Source: Nitrospira sp.
GTDB taxonomy: Bacteria; Nitrospirota; Nitrospiria; Nitrospirales; Nitrospiraceae
Direction of reading: 5' to 3'
DNA length: 64,000 bases
Assembly (NCBI GenBank): GCA_022226955.1
Contig: CP092079.1
Span: 3,065,043-3,129,042, forward strand
Shown: positions 1-7,705 of the stretch, piece after piece
How the letters are laid out: each line of letters starts with the position of its first letter
How positions within the stretch are numbered: the first letter of the stretch is position 1
Program-made: the position numbers and the translations under genes
The notes under the pieces: generated by a model
What the model was told of the DNA's origin: nothing
What the model saw: only the letters and a program-made list of their open reading frames with translations
Database searches by the model: none

Positions 1-1002
1 GTAATGACCAGAGGAGCCCGCTGGTGCATTGAGCGGGGGTATGGATGGCATCGCGATCTGGAGCGGATCGAGCAGGGAGGGTGTCTGTCTGGCGCCAATC
101 CAGACGCTGTCAGCGATCATGCGGTGAAGCGGGGGATGAACCAGCTGGGGACACTCGGTTCCGGGAACCATTATCTCGAAGTGCAAGTGGCTGCGAATGA
201 CCGGATTTTCGACCGGGAGACGGCGGCGGCCTTCGGCATTACCGGACAGGACCAGATTGTCGTCATGGTGCATTGCGGGTCGCGCGGATTCGGCCATCAA
301 GTGGCCAGCGACTATCTCAAGATTTTTGAGAAGGCGATGCGGCGCTACGGGATTACCGTGCCGGATCAGCAGCTGGCTTGCGCGCCGTTTCTATCCGAAG
401 AGGGCCAGGACTATTTCGCGGCGATGAATTGCGCCGCCAATACGGCGTTTGCCAATCGGCAGGTCATCACGCACCAGGTTCGCGAGGCCTTTGCCGCGGT
501 CTTCGGCCGTTCGGGAGAAGCGTTGGGCATGGAGCTGGTTTACGATGTGGCGCATAACATTGCCAAAGTGGAACGATATTCCGAAGGCGAGTTGGTCGTG
601 CATCGCAAAGGCGCGACCAGGGCGCTCGGCCCGGGCAGCCAGGATTTGCCGGCTTGCTACCGATCCGTCGGGCAGCCGGTAATTTGCGGCGGCTCGATGG
701 AAACAGGCTCGTATTTGCTCGCTGGCACGGCGCAGGCAACGGACGACACGTTTGGCTCGACGATGCACGGCTCCGGGCGCACGATGTCGCGGACGCAGGC
801 CAAGAAATCAATTCGTGGCGAGCAGCTGCTGCAGCAGATGAAACAGCGGGGCATCCTCGTGAAGGCGGTCTCGATGTCGGGGCTTGCGGAAGAGGCGGGA
901 TTCGCCTACAAAAATATTTCCGACGTCGTGGAGTCGGTCGACCGTGCGGGAATCACAAAAAAAGTAGCGGAACTTAGACCCATTGGCAATATTAAGGGGT
1001 AA
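1..1002 (+). CDS. rtcB: RNA-splicing ligase RtcB, 3' part (cut by window edge)
   Basis: RtcB joins RNA 2',3'-cyclic phosphate or 3'-phosphate ends to 5'-OH ends using GTP and Mn2+, in tRNA and RNA repair. The visible 333 codons carry the C-terminal two thirds of the family. Motifs seen are GSGNHYLEVQ, HCGSRGFGHQ, YDVAHNIAKVE and, near the end, STMHGSGRTMSR, which holds the histidine that is guanylylated in characterised RtcB. The frame is open at base 1, so the ATG at 4 is internal and the gene starts outside the window; family members are usually about 400-480 residues. The 3' end lies just before the PilZ gene, probably one transcript. Confidence 0.95.
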   Translation, partial: VMTRGARWCIERGYGWHRDLERIEQGGCLSGANPDAVSDHAVKRGMNQLGTLGSGNHYLEVQVAANDRIFDRETAAAFGITGQDQIVVMVHCGSRGFGHQVASDYLKIFEKAMRRYGITVPDQQLACAPFLSEEGQDYFAAMNCAANTAFANRQVITHQVREAFAAVFGRSGEALGMELVYDVAHNIAKVERYSEGELVVHRKGATRALGPGSQDLPACYRSVGQPVICGGSMETGSYLLAGTAQATDDTFGSTMHGSGRTMSRTQAKKSIRGEQLLQQMKQRGILVKAVSMSGLAEEAGFAYKNISDVVESVDRAGITKKVAELRPIGNIKG

Positions 1003-1009
1003 CGCAATT

Positions 1010-1375
1010 TTGCGTGTGAGGCCGCTCGTGGAGCATCGTCATCATCCCCGTTTCCCTGTCCAGTTTCGCAGTTCCTTCAGCTCCGCCAACATTGTCTCCG
1101 GTGATGGCCAGCTCAGCGATCTCTCGATCCGAGGCTGTTGCGTCTCCAGTGCGACCGGCGTGAAGCCCGGTACGATACTGCAATTGCGTATCGTACCGGG
1201 CGATGAGCCGTCCATTCAGGTCAAGCAAGCGGTGGTCCGGTGGCGCCGCGACCACAGTTTTGGGTTGGAGTTTACCAGTCTGGCTCCAGATGAGTGGACG
1301 CGGCTTCAGCAGGTAGTGAGAGCGCTCGAGCGGGAGCCCTATCAGCTTGTCGATTCATCGAATGAGGCGGTCTAA
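1010..1375 (+). CDS. PilZ domain protein
   Basis: This is a single-domain protein of about 121 residues. It has the PilZ hallmarks: an arginine-rich HRHHPRFPV segment near the N-terminus (the RxxxR element that grips cyclic di-GMP in the family) followed by LSDLSIRGCCV, matching the D/NxSxxG motif. It probably senses or relays c-di-GMP in the cytoplasm. The frame is open from a TTG at 983 that overlaps rtcB. The TTG at 1010 is preferred because AAGGGG (994-999) sits ten bases upstream and the overlap then disappears; GTG at 1016 is a third option. No output domain is attached. Confidence 0.8.
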   Translation: MRVRPLVEHRHHPRFPVQFRSSFSSANIVSGDGQLSDLSIRGCCVSSATGVKPGTILQLRIVPGDEPSIQVKQAVVRWRRDHSFGLEFTSLAPDEWTRLQQVVRALEREPYQLVDSSNEAV

Positions 1376-1433
1376 GGGCGTCTTCTTTTTGTTGGCCCCG
1401 CGCAACGCAACGTTTCAGAGGAGGTAAGGGTCG

Positions 1434-2153
1434 ATGCTTCGCGCACTTATGATCAGTCTTATCGCGACCGTCCTCATCGGAGGCCTGTTCTATTACGCGC
1501 TGAAGCGGGTGGACGTTTCACAGGAACAACAGCGCGAGACGCAGGCGAGCCAGGCCTTTCAGCAAGAAGCGATGGCTGTGGGCCGGGCGGTCGCCTCTCT
1601 CAGCGCGATTGCGCTCGTGGTGGATGTGGAGAAGGTTCAAGAGGCGTTGGCGGGAACGTGGCAGAGCGGCCATCTCGCCGATACGATTGTCATCGACCAT
1701 GGGAATCGGGTGATGGCCGCGTCCAACGCCGGGTATGTCGGGCAGCAGATTCACGATTCGAATTGGTCTGCCATTCGCGCGCAGAATCGGGAAGTGGTGA
1801 TTCGCGACGAGCCTAGGCCTGGTCAAGAACGGGTGACCGTCATTGAGCCGATCCAGGAGAGAGGATCGACCATTGCTTGGGCGCGGCTCACCTTTGTCCG
1901 GCCGATACAACAGGGCGCGGCGCGCACTCCGCAAGAGCGGTTTGAACAGGTTGGCTTGGTCATGGTTCCGGTGTTTGTCTTGTTAGCGGCAACGATCGGT
2001 CTGGCGATGCGGTTCGCAACGGCACGTTTGCGGCAACACATTCGCGTGGTGGTGACCGAGGCGATGACGGACCAGCCGTCGTTGCGAGACGGTGCGAAGT
2101 CTTTTAGGGATTCTGGGGCTAAGCCTGATGGCGGTAGCCGTACAGCAGCGTAA
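1434..2153 (+). CDS. two-TM membrane protein with extracytoplasmic sensor-like domain
   Basis: The 239-residue protein has an N-terminal membrane helix (about residues 4-22), roughly 150 residues predicted outside the membrane, a second helix (about 178-198) and a short basic, polar C-terminal tail. The arrangement is that of the input half of a chemoreceptor or sensor kinase, with a GYVGQQI-type segment reminiscent of single-Cache domains, but no HAMP, kinase, GGDEF or signalling domain follows. The ATG has a strong GGAGGTAAGG ribosome site. Its last 35 bases overlap the convergent TPR-oxygenase gene. Function unknown; the Cache resemblance is an inference. Confidence 0.65.
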   Translation: MLRALMISLIATVLIGGLFYYALKRVDVSQEQQRETQASQAFQQEAMAVGRAVASLSAIALVVDVEKVQEALAGTWQSGHLADTIVIDHGNRVMAASNAGYVGQQIHDSNWSAIRAQNREVVIRDEPRPGQERVTVIEPIQERGSTIAWARLTFVRPIQQGAARTPQERFEQVGLVMVPVFVLLAATIGLAMRFATARLRQHIRVVVTEAMTDQPSLRDGAKSFRDSGAKPDGGSRTAA

Positions 2154-3816
2154 TGTTGATGCGCCGGCTGAGGTAGTCGTCGCGGAAGGCGACATCGTCC
2201 GTTTCGTGAAAGAGGTCGGAGTTGAACATCACGGCGCGGTTGGCGCGATAGGGCACCCGGATCGTTTGCGCGCCAGCCTGGGCGAGCCATTCGAGAATCT
2301 TCGGTTTATTCTGCTCGCTGTTATAGGCCGCGAAATTCCAATCCGCCGGGGCTTCTTTGTCATAGACTACTAGTCCGCCTTTCTCGGGATTCAGGTTCGC
2401 CTCGTCTGGGGTAATCCAAAAATTCACATTCACGGCAGCGGCGTCGGCATGGATGGAAAGGCCGCGCCTCGCGCTGTCCTGCTTGAAGGCCCAGGCCTGC
2501 GTGAGCCGGTGGTCCTTGAAGATGCTGGGAAAGGCGCGGCGCAATTCTTCCGCAATTTGGAGCAGGAGAGGCGTGGCGAATCCGTCGCCGAGGAACGCGC
2601 CTAGGTAACCGTTGTCGTAGTCTTTTTTCCAAATCGTGGATTCGAGACAAAAGTCGCGCAGGGCGGTCAGGGCCTCCGGCTTGAGCAGGTGGTCGATAAA
2701 TGTGACTTCCGGACGATGCCCGAGGTAGCGCGCTTCGATGGCTTGGACATCGAGCTGTGGGTTCAGGGCTCCGTCCGGCAGCCGTTCGCAAGGGGCGCGA
2801 TAGAGAAATCGATTGAAGGAGGGCGCAATGGCCGTGAGCGCCGCTGGATCGGCGGGACATCGATTTTTCGCGGGGTAGGCCGCTGCCAGGGCAATTTCCA
2901 ATCGTTCCAATGCATCAACGTATGCGCGATGTGATGGATCGAGGCGGCCACGCTCAATGAGCAGCCGGGTTTGTTCGGCATCGTGTTTCAGGCGTGACCG
3001 AAAGAGTGTGGTTTCTTGAACCGGTCCGCCATGCTGGTGCTTTGCCTTGGCCACTTGAGAGAAGCGGGCAATGGCATCGGCGTGATCGCCGTTCCACATG
3101 GCCGCGATGCCCAGGTTGTACAGCGCCTTCGATGATGTCGGCGTAATGCTCAAGGCCTGTTGGAATGAAGCGATGGCCTCTTCGCTCGCGCCCGTTTCCA
3201 GGAGTGCCAGGCCAAGGTTATTCCAGGCTTCGAAATGCGATGGCTTGAGCCGGATGGCTTCCCGGTAGGAGGCGATGGCCTTCCGGACGGCGTTCTGTTC
3301 CTTGAGGGCGACGCCGAGATTGTTGTGCGTGTCGGCATGCGCCGGATTGAGCGCCAGCGCGTTGCGATAGGTCGCAATGGCTGCATCAAGGCGATGCTGG
3401 TCTTTCAGGACATTGCCGAGATTGATCGTGGCATCCACATACTTCGGATTGAGCGCAATGGCCCGTTCGTAGGCGTGGATGGCGGCGTCCGCTTTCCCGG
3501 CTCGTTGCGTGACTACGCCCAGGTTGAACCAATACAGCGGGGAGTTGGGCGTGCCATCGATGGCGTGGGTAATAAGCTCGATTGCCTGATCGAAACTGCC
3601 GACACGATAGGCCAGCAACCCTAACAGATGCAGCGCTTCGGGGTGGCCTGGCGACATGTTCAGGACTAGCTGATAATTTCGCTCGGCTTCCGCCAGCTGA
3701 CCGGCCCGGTGATGACGTTTGCCTTGGTCGAGCAGATTGCGAATGGCGAAGCTGTCCGGCGCCGAGCCTGTTTTGCCCTGTTGCGATTCTTGCCGGCGGC
3801 GATCTGAACGATTCAT
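2119..3816 (-). CDS. TPR repeat protein with C-terminal 2OG-Fe(II) oxygenase-like domain
   Basis: This 565-residue protein begins with a polar tail. Roughly seven tetratricopeptide repeats follow (about residues 30-270, with recurrent ALxLNPxxxD and NLGxxxxxxG patterns), then a linker, and from about residue 370 a double-stranded beta-helix-type domain. That domain keeps an HAD triad (His456, Asp458), a distal histidine (about 537, DLFHETD) and a late RR pair (551-552). This matches the Fe(II)-binding HxD...H and 2-oxoglutarate-binding basic residue of prolyl-hydroxylase-like dioxygenases. No signal peptide is seen. The start ATG has AGGA upstream. The TPR part probably presents a protein substrate, which is unknown. 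Confidence 0.8.
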   Translation of the reverse strand: MNRSDRRRQESQQGKTGSAPDSFAIRNLLDQGKRHHRAGQLAEAERNYQLVLNMSPGHPEALHLLGLLAYRVGSFDQAIELITHAIDGTPNSPLYWFNLGVVTQRAGKADAAIHAYERAIALNPKYVDATINLGNVLKDQHRLDAAIATYRNALALNPAHADTHNNLGVALKEQNAVRKAIASYREAIRLKPSHFEAWNNLGLALLETGASEEAIASFQQALSITPTSSKALYNLGIAAMWNGDHADAIARFSQVAKAKHQHGGPVQETTLFRSRLKHDAEQTRLLIERGRLDPSHRAYVDALERLEIALAAAYPAKNRCPADPAALTAIAPSFNRFLYRAPCERLPDGALNPQLDVQAIEARYLGHRPEVTFIDHLLKPEALTALRDFCLESTIWKKDYDNGYLGAFLGDGFATPLLLQIAEELRRAFPSIFKDHRLTQAWAFKQDSARRGLSIHADAAAVNVNFWITPDEANLNPEKGGLVVYDKEAPADWNFAAYNSEQNKPKILEWLAQAGAQTIRVPYRANRAVMFNSDLFHETDDVAFRDDYLSRRINITLLYGYRHQA

Positions 3817-3900
3817 GGGCGGTTCCTGCGCTGGGTCGATGGGACTATCGACCGTCAGGAGCAGCCTATACGAAAGATGCGCGCGGGGTCAAAGGGCGGG
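3811..3900. repeat. direct repeat copy 1 (promoter/5' end of TPR-oxygenase gene)
   Basis: About 90 bases that include the start codon, 5' leader and promoter of the TPR-oxygenase gene recur, imperfectly, at 4693-4781. The core at 3851-3876 is identical in the other copy; the flanks diverge by substitutions and small indels. The two copies bracket the vapBC pair. Confidence 0.85.
3865..3892 (-). promoter_or_regulatory. putative sigma70 promoter of the TPR-oxygenase gene
   Basis: Read on the minus strand, TTGACC (3887-3892) is followed after 16 bases by TATAGG (3865-3870), about 50 bases before the ATG at 3816. It lies inside direct-repeat copy 1. Assigned by eye from consensus only. Confidence 0.4.
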
Positions 3901-3963
3901 CATCCGCATTGGGCCGAGGATGGGGAGTATTCGAGGGCGTGTAGGGTGGCGTAATGCGGACGA

Positions 3964-4353
3964 TCAGATGGAGGTGGGTGTGTAGAGATGCAGCCCAGGA
4001 ATCTTTTTGAAGTGAGCATCCAGGCTATAGACGCGACAATCGTGCTCAAGTGCCAAGGCCGCGATGAGCAGGTCTGATAGCGGCAAGGTAACCCCTTTGC
4101 GAAGGAGCTGTGCCGAAAGGTCCCCCGTTCGTATCCATGTAGCGGAGGTGACTTCATAGTACCGCAGCGCCAAGAGGGCGTCTGACAGCACCGTTCGTTC
4201 AGAGGGGATTCGACAGCCCTGAAGCAATTCGGCCAGCACCACGCCAACCAAGACCGCTTCATCGGCATCAATCAGCAAGTCGAGGGCGGTCTTTTCCGGT
4301 GAGTCCGGGCGATTGAAGAACGGAATCCAGACGGAGGTGTCAGCGATGACCAT
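3964..4353 (-). CDS. vapC: VapC-type PIN-domain ribonuclease toxin
   Basis: This 129-residue protein is a complete PIN domain. It has an N-terminal IADTSVWIPFF (first acidic residue), VVLAELLQG (conserved Glu in the middle), PLSDLLIAALAL (Asp of the DxxIAA motif) and a late YSLDAHF (last Asp). VapC toxins are Mg2+-dependent RNases that cut tRNA or rRNA when not bound by their antitoxin. The gene overlaps the upstream antitoxin by 14 bases, the usual vapBC arrangement. The active-site acids look intact, so it is probably functional. The RNA target cannot be read from sequence. Confidence 0.88.
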   Translation of the reverse strand: MVIADTSVWIPFFNRPDSPEKTALDLLIDADEAVLVGVVLAELLQGCRIPSERTVLSDALLALRYYEVTSATWIRTGDLSAQLLRKGVTLPLSDLLIAALALEHDCRVYSLDAHFKKIPGLHLYTPTSI

Positions 4354-4579
4354 GTCGGCGGCGCTTCAAGGAGGCTTGATGGCGAAGCTCGGTTGCCTCC
4401 AATTTTTTCCAATCCAAGTCGAGGGAGAGGGTGCCAGTCAAGGACTTGAGTTGATCCAGCTTTTTCCTCCGAATCAATTCTTTCGCCGCCTGGTGAATCG
4501 CCTCGGTTTTGGTTTTCGCGGAGGTCACGTCCATGAGCTCCCGAATAAGTTTTTCGTTGAGATCCAGCGTCGTGCGCAT
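4340..4579 (-). CDS. vapB: VapB-type ribbon-helix-helix antitoxin
   Basis: The protein is about 79 residues. The N-terminal MRTTLDLNEKLIRELM strand-helix and TKTEAIHQAAKEL helix match the type of VapB antitoxin that binds DNA as a dimer and blocks VapC through its C-terminal tail. The frame extends upstream to 4633, but the ATG at 4577-4579 is chosen because it has an AGAGGA site and begins right at the RHH strand, leaving the promoter free. It is probably autoregulated through the paired CATATG sites just upstream. Confidence 0.85.
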   Translation of the reverse strand: MRTTLDLNEKLIRELMDVTSAKTKTEAIHQAAKELIRRKKLDQLKSLTGTLSLDLDWKKLEATELRHQASLKRRRHGHR

Positions 4580-4604
4580 CAATAGATCCTCTGTATATGC
4601 TCGT

Positions 4605-4633
4605 ATCGTATGCATATGATTGGCATATGTCAA
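4605..4633 (-). promoter_or_regulatory. vapBC promoter with paired CATATG operator
   Basis: On the minus strand TTGACA (4628-4633) and TACGAT (4605-4610) are spaced by exactly 17 bases. Two GCATATG units (4612-4618 and 4623-4629) are 11 bases apart, one helical turn, and fill the spacer, as expected for cooperative binding by a ribbon-helix-helix repressor. Confidence 0.7.
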
Positions 4634-4698
4634 TTAATCCTGCGAGCAGATTCCTGATGAGGGAATGGAGCAGTCGGTCGCGGGAAGAGGATATTCAT
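4630..4698 (-). other. 22-codon leader ORF starting at the duplicated start codon
   Basis: Repeat copy 2 carries an ATGAAT start like that of the TPR-oxygenase gene. From 4698 it opens a 22-codon frame that ends with TGA overlapping the vapBC -35 region. It has no similarity to the oxygenase beyond the first two codons. It is best read as a by-product of the duplication; translation is unproven. Confidence 0.3.
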
Positions 4699-4781
4699 CG
4701 ACGGTTCCTGCGCGGTATCCACGGGACGGTCGACCGTCAGGAGCAGCCTATACGAAAGGTGCGCGGAGGCAAAGGGGGCGG
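4693..4781. repeat. direct repeat copy 2 (duplicated promoter region)
   Basis: This is the second copy of the promoter/leader segment found at 3811-3900, on the far side of vapBC and in the same orientation. It contains the perfect palindrome GACGGTCGACCGTC (4725-4738), which is broken in copy 1. A promoter-like TATAGG remains, but its -35 spacing is only 14 bases. Confidence 0.85.
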
Positions 4782-5041
4782 AGCCACTCAGTCCTGGTCA
4801 TTTATGCAGAGGAAAGAGGGTGGTGACAAGGGGGTGCGATTGGCGCGAGTACGGGACTGAAGGCCAAGAGAGTCTGGTTGTGTGATGGGGAGTAGTGTGT
4901 GGGGAGGGGGCACAGTGGCTGTGCCTACTGTGAAAAGCCGGGTGATTAATTGGGCTGAAATAGGTAAGCTGCTAGCCTAATGGAACGCGAAGTCCCCGTT
5001 CCACGTGTGACTGTCTTGATGTGATTTTCAGTGAGGGAGCA
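4782..5041. other. intergenic stretch before the PHP-SMC gene
   Basis: No convincing gene is present. It is G-rich on the plus strand, with small inverted repeats such as CACAG-TGG-CTGTG and GGAACG/CGTTCC (around 4982-5001). It presumably holds the promoter of the following two-gene cassette; no clear -35/-10 pair was found. Confidence 0.4.
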
Positions 5042-7705
5042 ATGACTGAAATGCAACCGCTTAACCGCAGAGGTATGGTTTTTGACGAAGGGGCGCAGTG
5101 GATACGCGCAGACTTTCATCTGCACACCAGGGCCGACCGCGAATTCAAGTATGTGGGTGATGACAACTTTTACAACAGCAACTATGTCGATACGCTGGAG
5201 AAAGCGCACATCCGGCTGGGCGTCATCGCCAATCACAACAAGTTTGACTTCGATGAGTTCAACGCATTGCGCAAGACAGCCAAAAAGAAGGGAATTGCGC
5301 TGTTGCCAGGTGTCGAGTTGTCGGTCAATGACGGAGCCAATGGCATCCACACGCTGGTCGTCTTTTCTGACGATTGGTTAGCTGATGGGAATGACCATAT
5401 CAATCCCTTTTTGACCGTCGCTTTTGAAGGAAAAATTCCCACTCAGTATGAGCAGGAAAACGGACGGTCTTCGCGTTCTCTCTTGGATACCATCAAGAAG
5501 CTGGAAAGCTACCACCGCGACTTTTTTCTGGTCTTTGCCCATGTGGAAGCTCCGAGCGGACTTTGGGCCGAGTTGGACGGAGGACGCCTTTCCGAACTGG
5601 GGCAAAACGAATTCTTCCGGCGTCGAACCCTTGGTTTTCAGAAAGTTCGCACCCACGATGGTGCAGGAAAAGACAAACCTAGCCGCGCCAAGATTCGAGG
5701 CTGGTTGCGAGACTGGTATCCCGCCGAGCTTGAGGGTAGTGATCCAAAATGCATCGAAGAAGTCGGGCGGGGCGAAATCTGTTACCTCAAGTTGGGCGAG
5801 CTGTCTTTTGCTGCGGTCAAGTTCGCCTTGAGCGCTCACGCTTCACATGTTGCGCCAGATCCGCCCAAGCATCAGGCATCGTACATTCGCTGCATCCACT
5901 TCGACGGCGGCATCCTCGACGGACAGACGCTCCACTTCTCCTCCGAACTCAACACGCTCATCGGTATCCGTGGCAGCGGAAAGTCGTCCATCCTGGAAGC
6001 GGTGCGCTATGCCCTCGACATCCCACGGGGCGAGAAGGCGCAGGATACTAAGTACAAAGACGAGTTGATCCGTTATACCCTAGGCAGCGGCGGTAAGGTG
6101 GCGCTCACGGCGTGCGATGTGTATGGGCAAGAGTTCACCATTTCCCGCATCTTCCGTGAAGCGCCGAATGTCTATCTGAACGACAAATTACAGCCCGGCG
6201 TGTCGATTCGGGAAACTGTTCTGCGCCGACCCATCTATTTCGGGCAGAAAGATCTCTCCAGCACCGGCGAAGGTTTCGAGACTGATCTGGTGGAAAAGCT
6301 GGTCGGTGAGAAGCTTCATGCGTTGCGTAGCGACATCGAAACCCAACGCCAGCGCGTACGTGAAGCAGCTCAGCGCTGGCTCAAGCTCAGCAATACCGCC
6401 GAACTCAAACGCGACTTTGAGACCCAGCTCACCGATGCCAACTTCCGTCTGAAGAAATTCGAAGAGTATGGTGTCGCCGACAAGCTCCAGAAGCGCTTGG
6501 GGTTCCAGCAGGATGCCGCTGCGCTCACGCGTCTGAGTGAACGGGCCAACAATCTTGTGCTTGCCTTGGACGGCTTGATTGCCGAGCATGAGGACGAACT
6601 GCACAATGCGATGAGCTACGTATCCAGACAGAATCCGGAGTTCTTCGCCGCGTACTATGTCGAGTTTTCCCACCTCATTACCAAGATGGAGCAGCTCAAG
6701 CAGATCGAGCAGGATGCGCGCGCCATTGTTGGCCGTCTTCAGACGAAGCAGGGCGAGTTCGAAGGCGCGCGCAAGAGCCTTCAGGAAGAGTTCGCGCAAG
6801 TCGAGCGGCAACTGGCTCAGGAACTCAAGCAAACCGGCATGACCGCTATCCAGCCGGATGACTTCCTGACCCAGCAACAGCGCAAGACCAAGGCGGAGCA
6901 GATGCTGGAGGCACTGGCCAAGCAAGAGTCACAGCAGACCAGCATCCGCGATGCGCTGTTTGCTGAAATCGACAAGCTCAACAAGCTTTGGCTGAGCGAG
7001 TTCAACACTATCAAAGCGGAGCTAGACCGTGTGAATGCCAGCCACACCGCCCTGCAGATCGAAGCCGACTTCAAAGGTGATAAGGAAGCTGCCATTAGCT
7101 TCATGCAGCAGCTTTTCAAAGGCAGCAACATCCGCGAAAGCACGCTGCGGGCGGTCATGGAAGGCTACGCCGATTTCGGCGGACTACTGCGAGCGCTGCC
7201 AGGAGCGTTGGCTAAGGCCGGTAGCACGCCCGAGGTCTTTGAAAAGACCTTCATGCAGAATCTGGTCGAGTTTGTCACCTGGCAGGTGCCCAATCGCTTC
7301 GTGATCTGTTATCGCAGCAAGGAACTGAAGCACCATTCGCTTGGGCAGCGCGCTTCGGCCTTGCTGCTGTATGTCCTCAGCCAGCGCCAGAACGACGTCA
7401 TCATCATCGACCAGCCGGAAGACGATCTGGACAACCAGACCATCTACGACGATGTGATCAAGCTGCTGCGTGAGATGAAACCTCACGTCCAATTCATCTT
7501 CGCCACCCATAACGCCAATTTCCCGGTGCTGGGTGATGCAGAACAGGTACTCGCCTGCCAGTACCAGGATGAAAAGGTCGTCGTACGAAGCGGCAGCATC
7601 GACGCCCGCCTGATGCAGGAAGCCATCATTAACATTATGGAAGGCGGCCAGGAGGCCTTCAACCGTCGCAAAGAGGTTTACAATCTATGGAAACCACAGA
7701 GCTGA
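5042..7705 (+). CDS. PHP-domain/SMC-like ATPase (TrlF family; Ppl-type defence candidate)
   Basis: A large 887-residue protein. The N-terminus is a PHP phosphoesterase domain: RADFHLHT (His26, His28), IANHNKFD, LLPGVELS, a GIHTL histidine and an FAHVEAPSG histidine, the usual metal ligands. A Walker A, GIRGSGKSS, lies near residue 307, a Q-loop at YFGQKDLSS, a long coiled-coil middle, then a signature-like HHSLGQRAS and Walker B IIIDQPEDD near 786 followed by FATHN. Proteins of this layout are the TrlF family; a PHP-SMC protein named Ppl was reported as an anti-phage gene. The ATG at 5042 (GAGGGA upstream) is preferred over GTG 5021. The last 19 bases overlap the next gene. Confidence 0.85.
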   Translation: MTEMQPLNRRGMVFDEGAQWIRADFHLHTRADREFKYVGDDNFYNSNYVDTLEKAHIRLGVIANHNKFDFDEFNALRKTAKKKGIALLPGVELSVNDGANGIHTLVVFSDDWLADGNDHINPFLTVAFEGKIPTQYEQENGRSSRSLLDTIKKLESYHRDFFLVFAHVEAPSGLWAELDGGRLSELGQNEFFRRRTLGFQKVRTHDGAGKDKPSRAKIRGWLRDWYPAELEGSDPKCIEEVGRGEICYLKLGELSFAAVKFALSAHASHVAPDPPKHQASYIRCIHFDGGILDGQTLHFSSELNTLIGIRGSGKSSILEAVRYALDIPRGEKAQDTKYKDELIRYTLGSGGKVALTACDVYGQEFTISRIFREAPNVYLNDKLQPGVSIRETVLRRPIYFGQKDLSSTGEGFETDLVEKLVGEKLHALRSDIETQRQRVREAAQRWLKLSNTAELKRDFETQLTDANFRLKKFEEYGVADKLQKRLGFQQDAAALTRLSERANNLVLALDGLIAEHEDELHNAMSYVSRQNPEFFAAYYVEFSHLITKMEQLKQIEQDARAIVGRLQTKQGEFEGARKSLQEEFAQVERQLAQELKQTGMTAIQPDDFLTQQQRKTKAEQMLEALAKQESQQTSIRDALFAEIDKLNKLWLSEFNTIKAELDRVNASHTALQIEADFKGDKEAAISFMQQLFKGSNIRESTLRAVMEGYADFGGLLRALPGALAKAGSTPEVFEKTFMQNLVEFVTWQVPNRFVICYRSKELKHHSLGQRASALLLYVLSQRQNDVIIIDQPEDDLDNQTIYDDVIKLLREMKPHVQFIFATHNANFPVLGDAEQVLACQYQDEKVVVRSGSIDARLMQEAIINIMEGGQEAFNRRKEVYNLWKPQS

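Noticed and set aside
4597-4860. 87-codon plus-strand frame through repeat copy 2
   Set aside because: It crosses the vapBC promoter and duplicated promoter DNA, with no domain or ribosome site.
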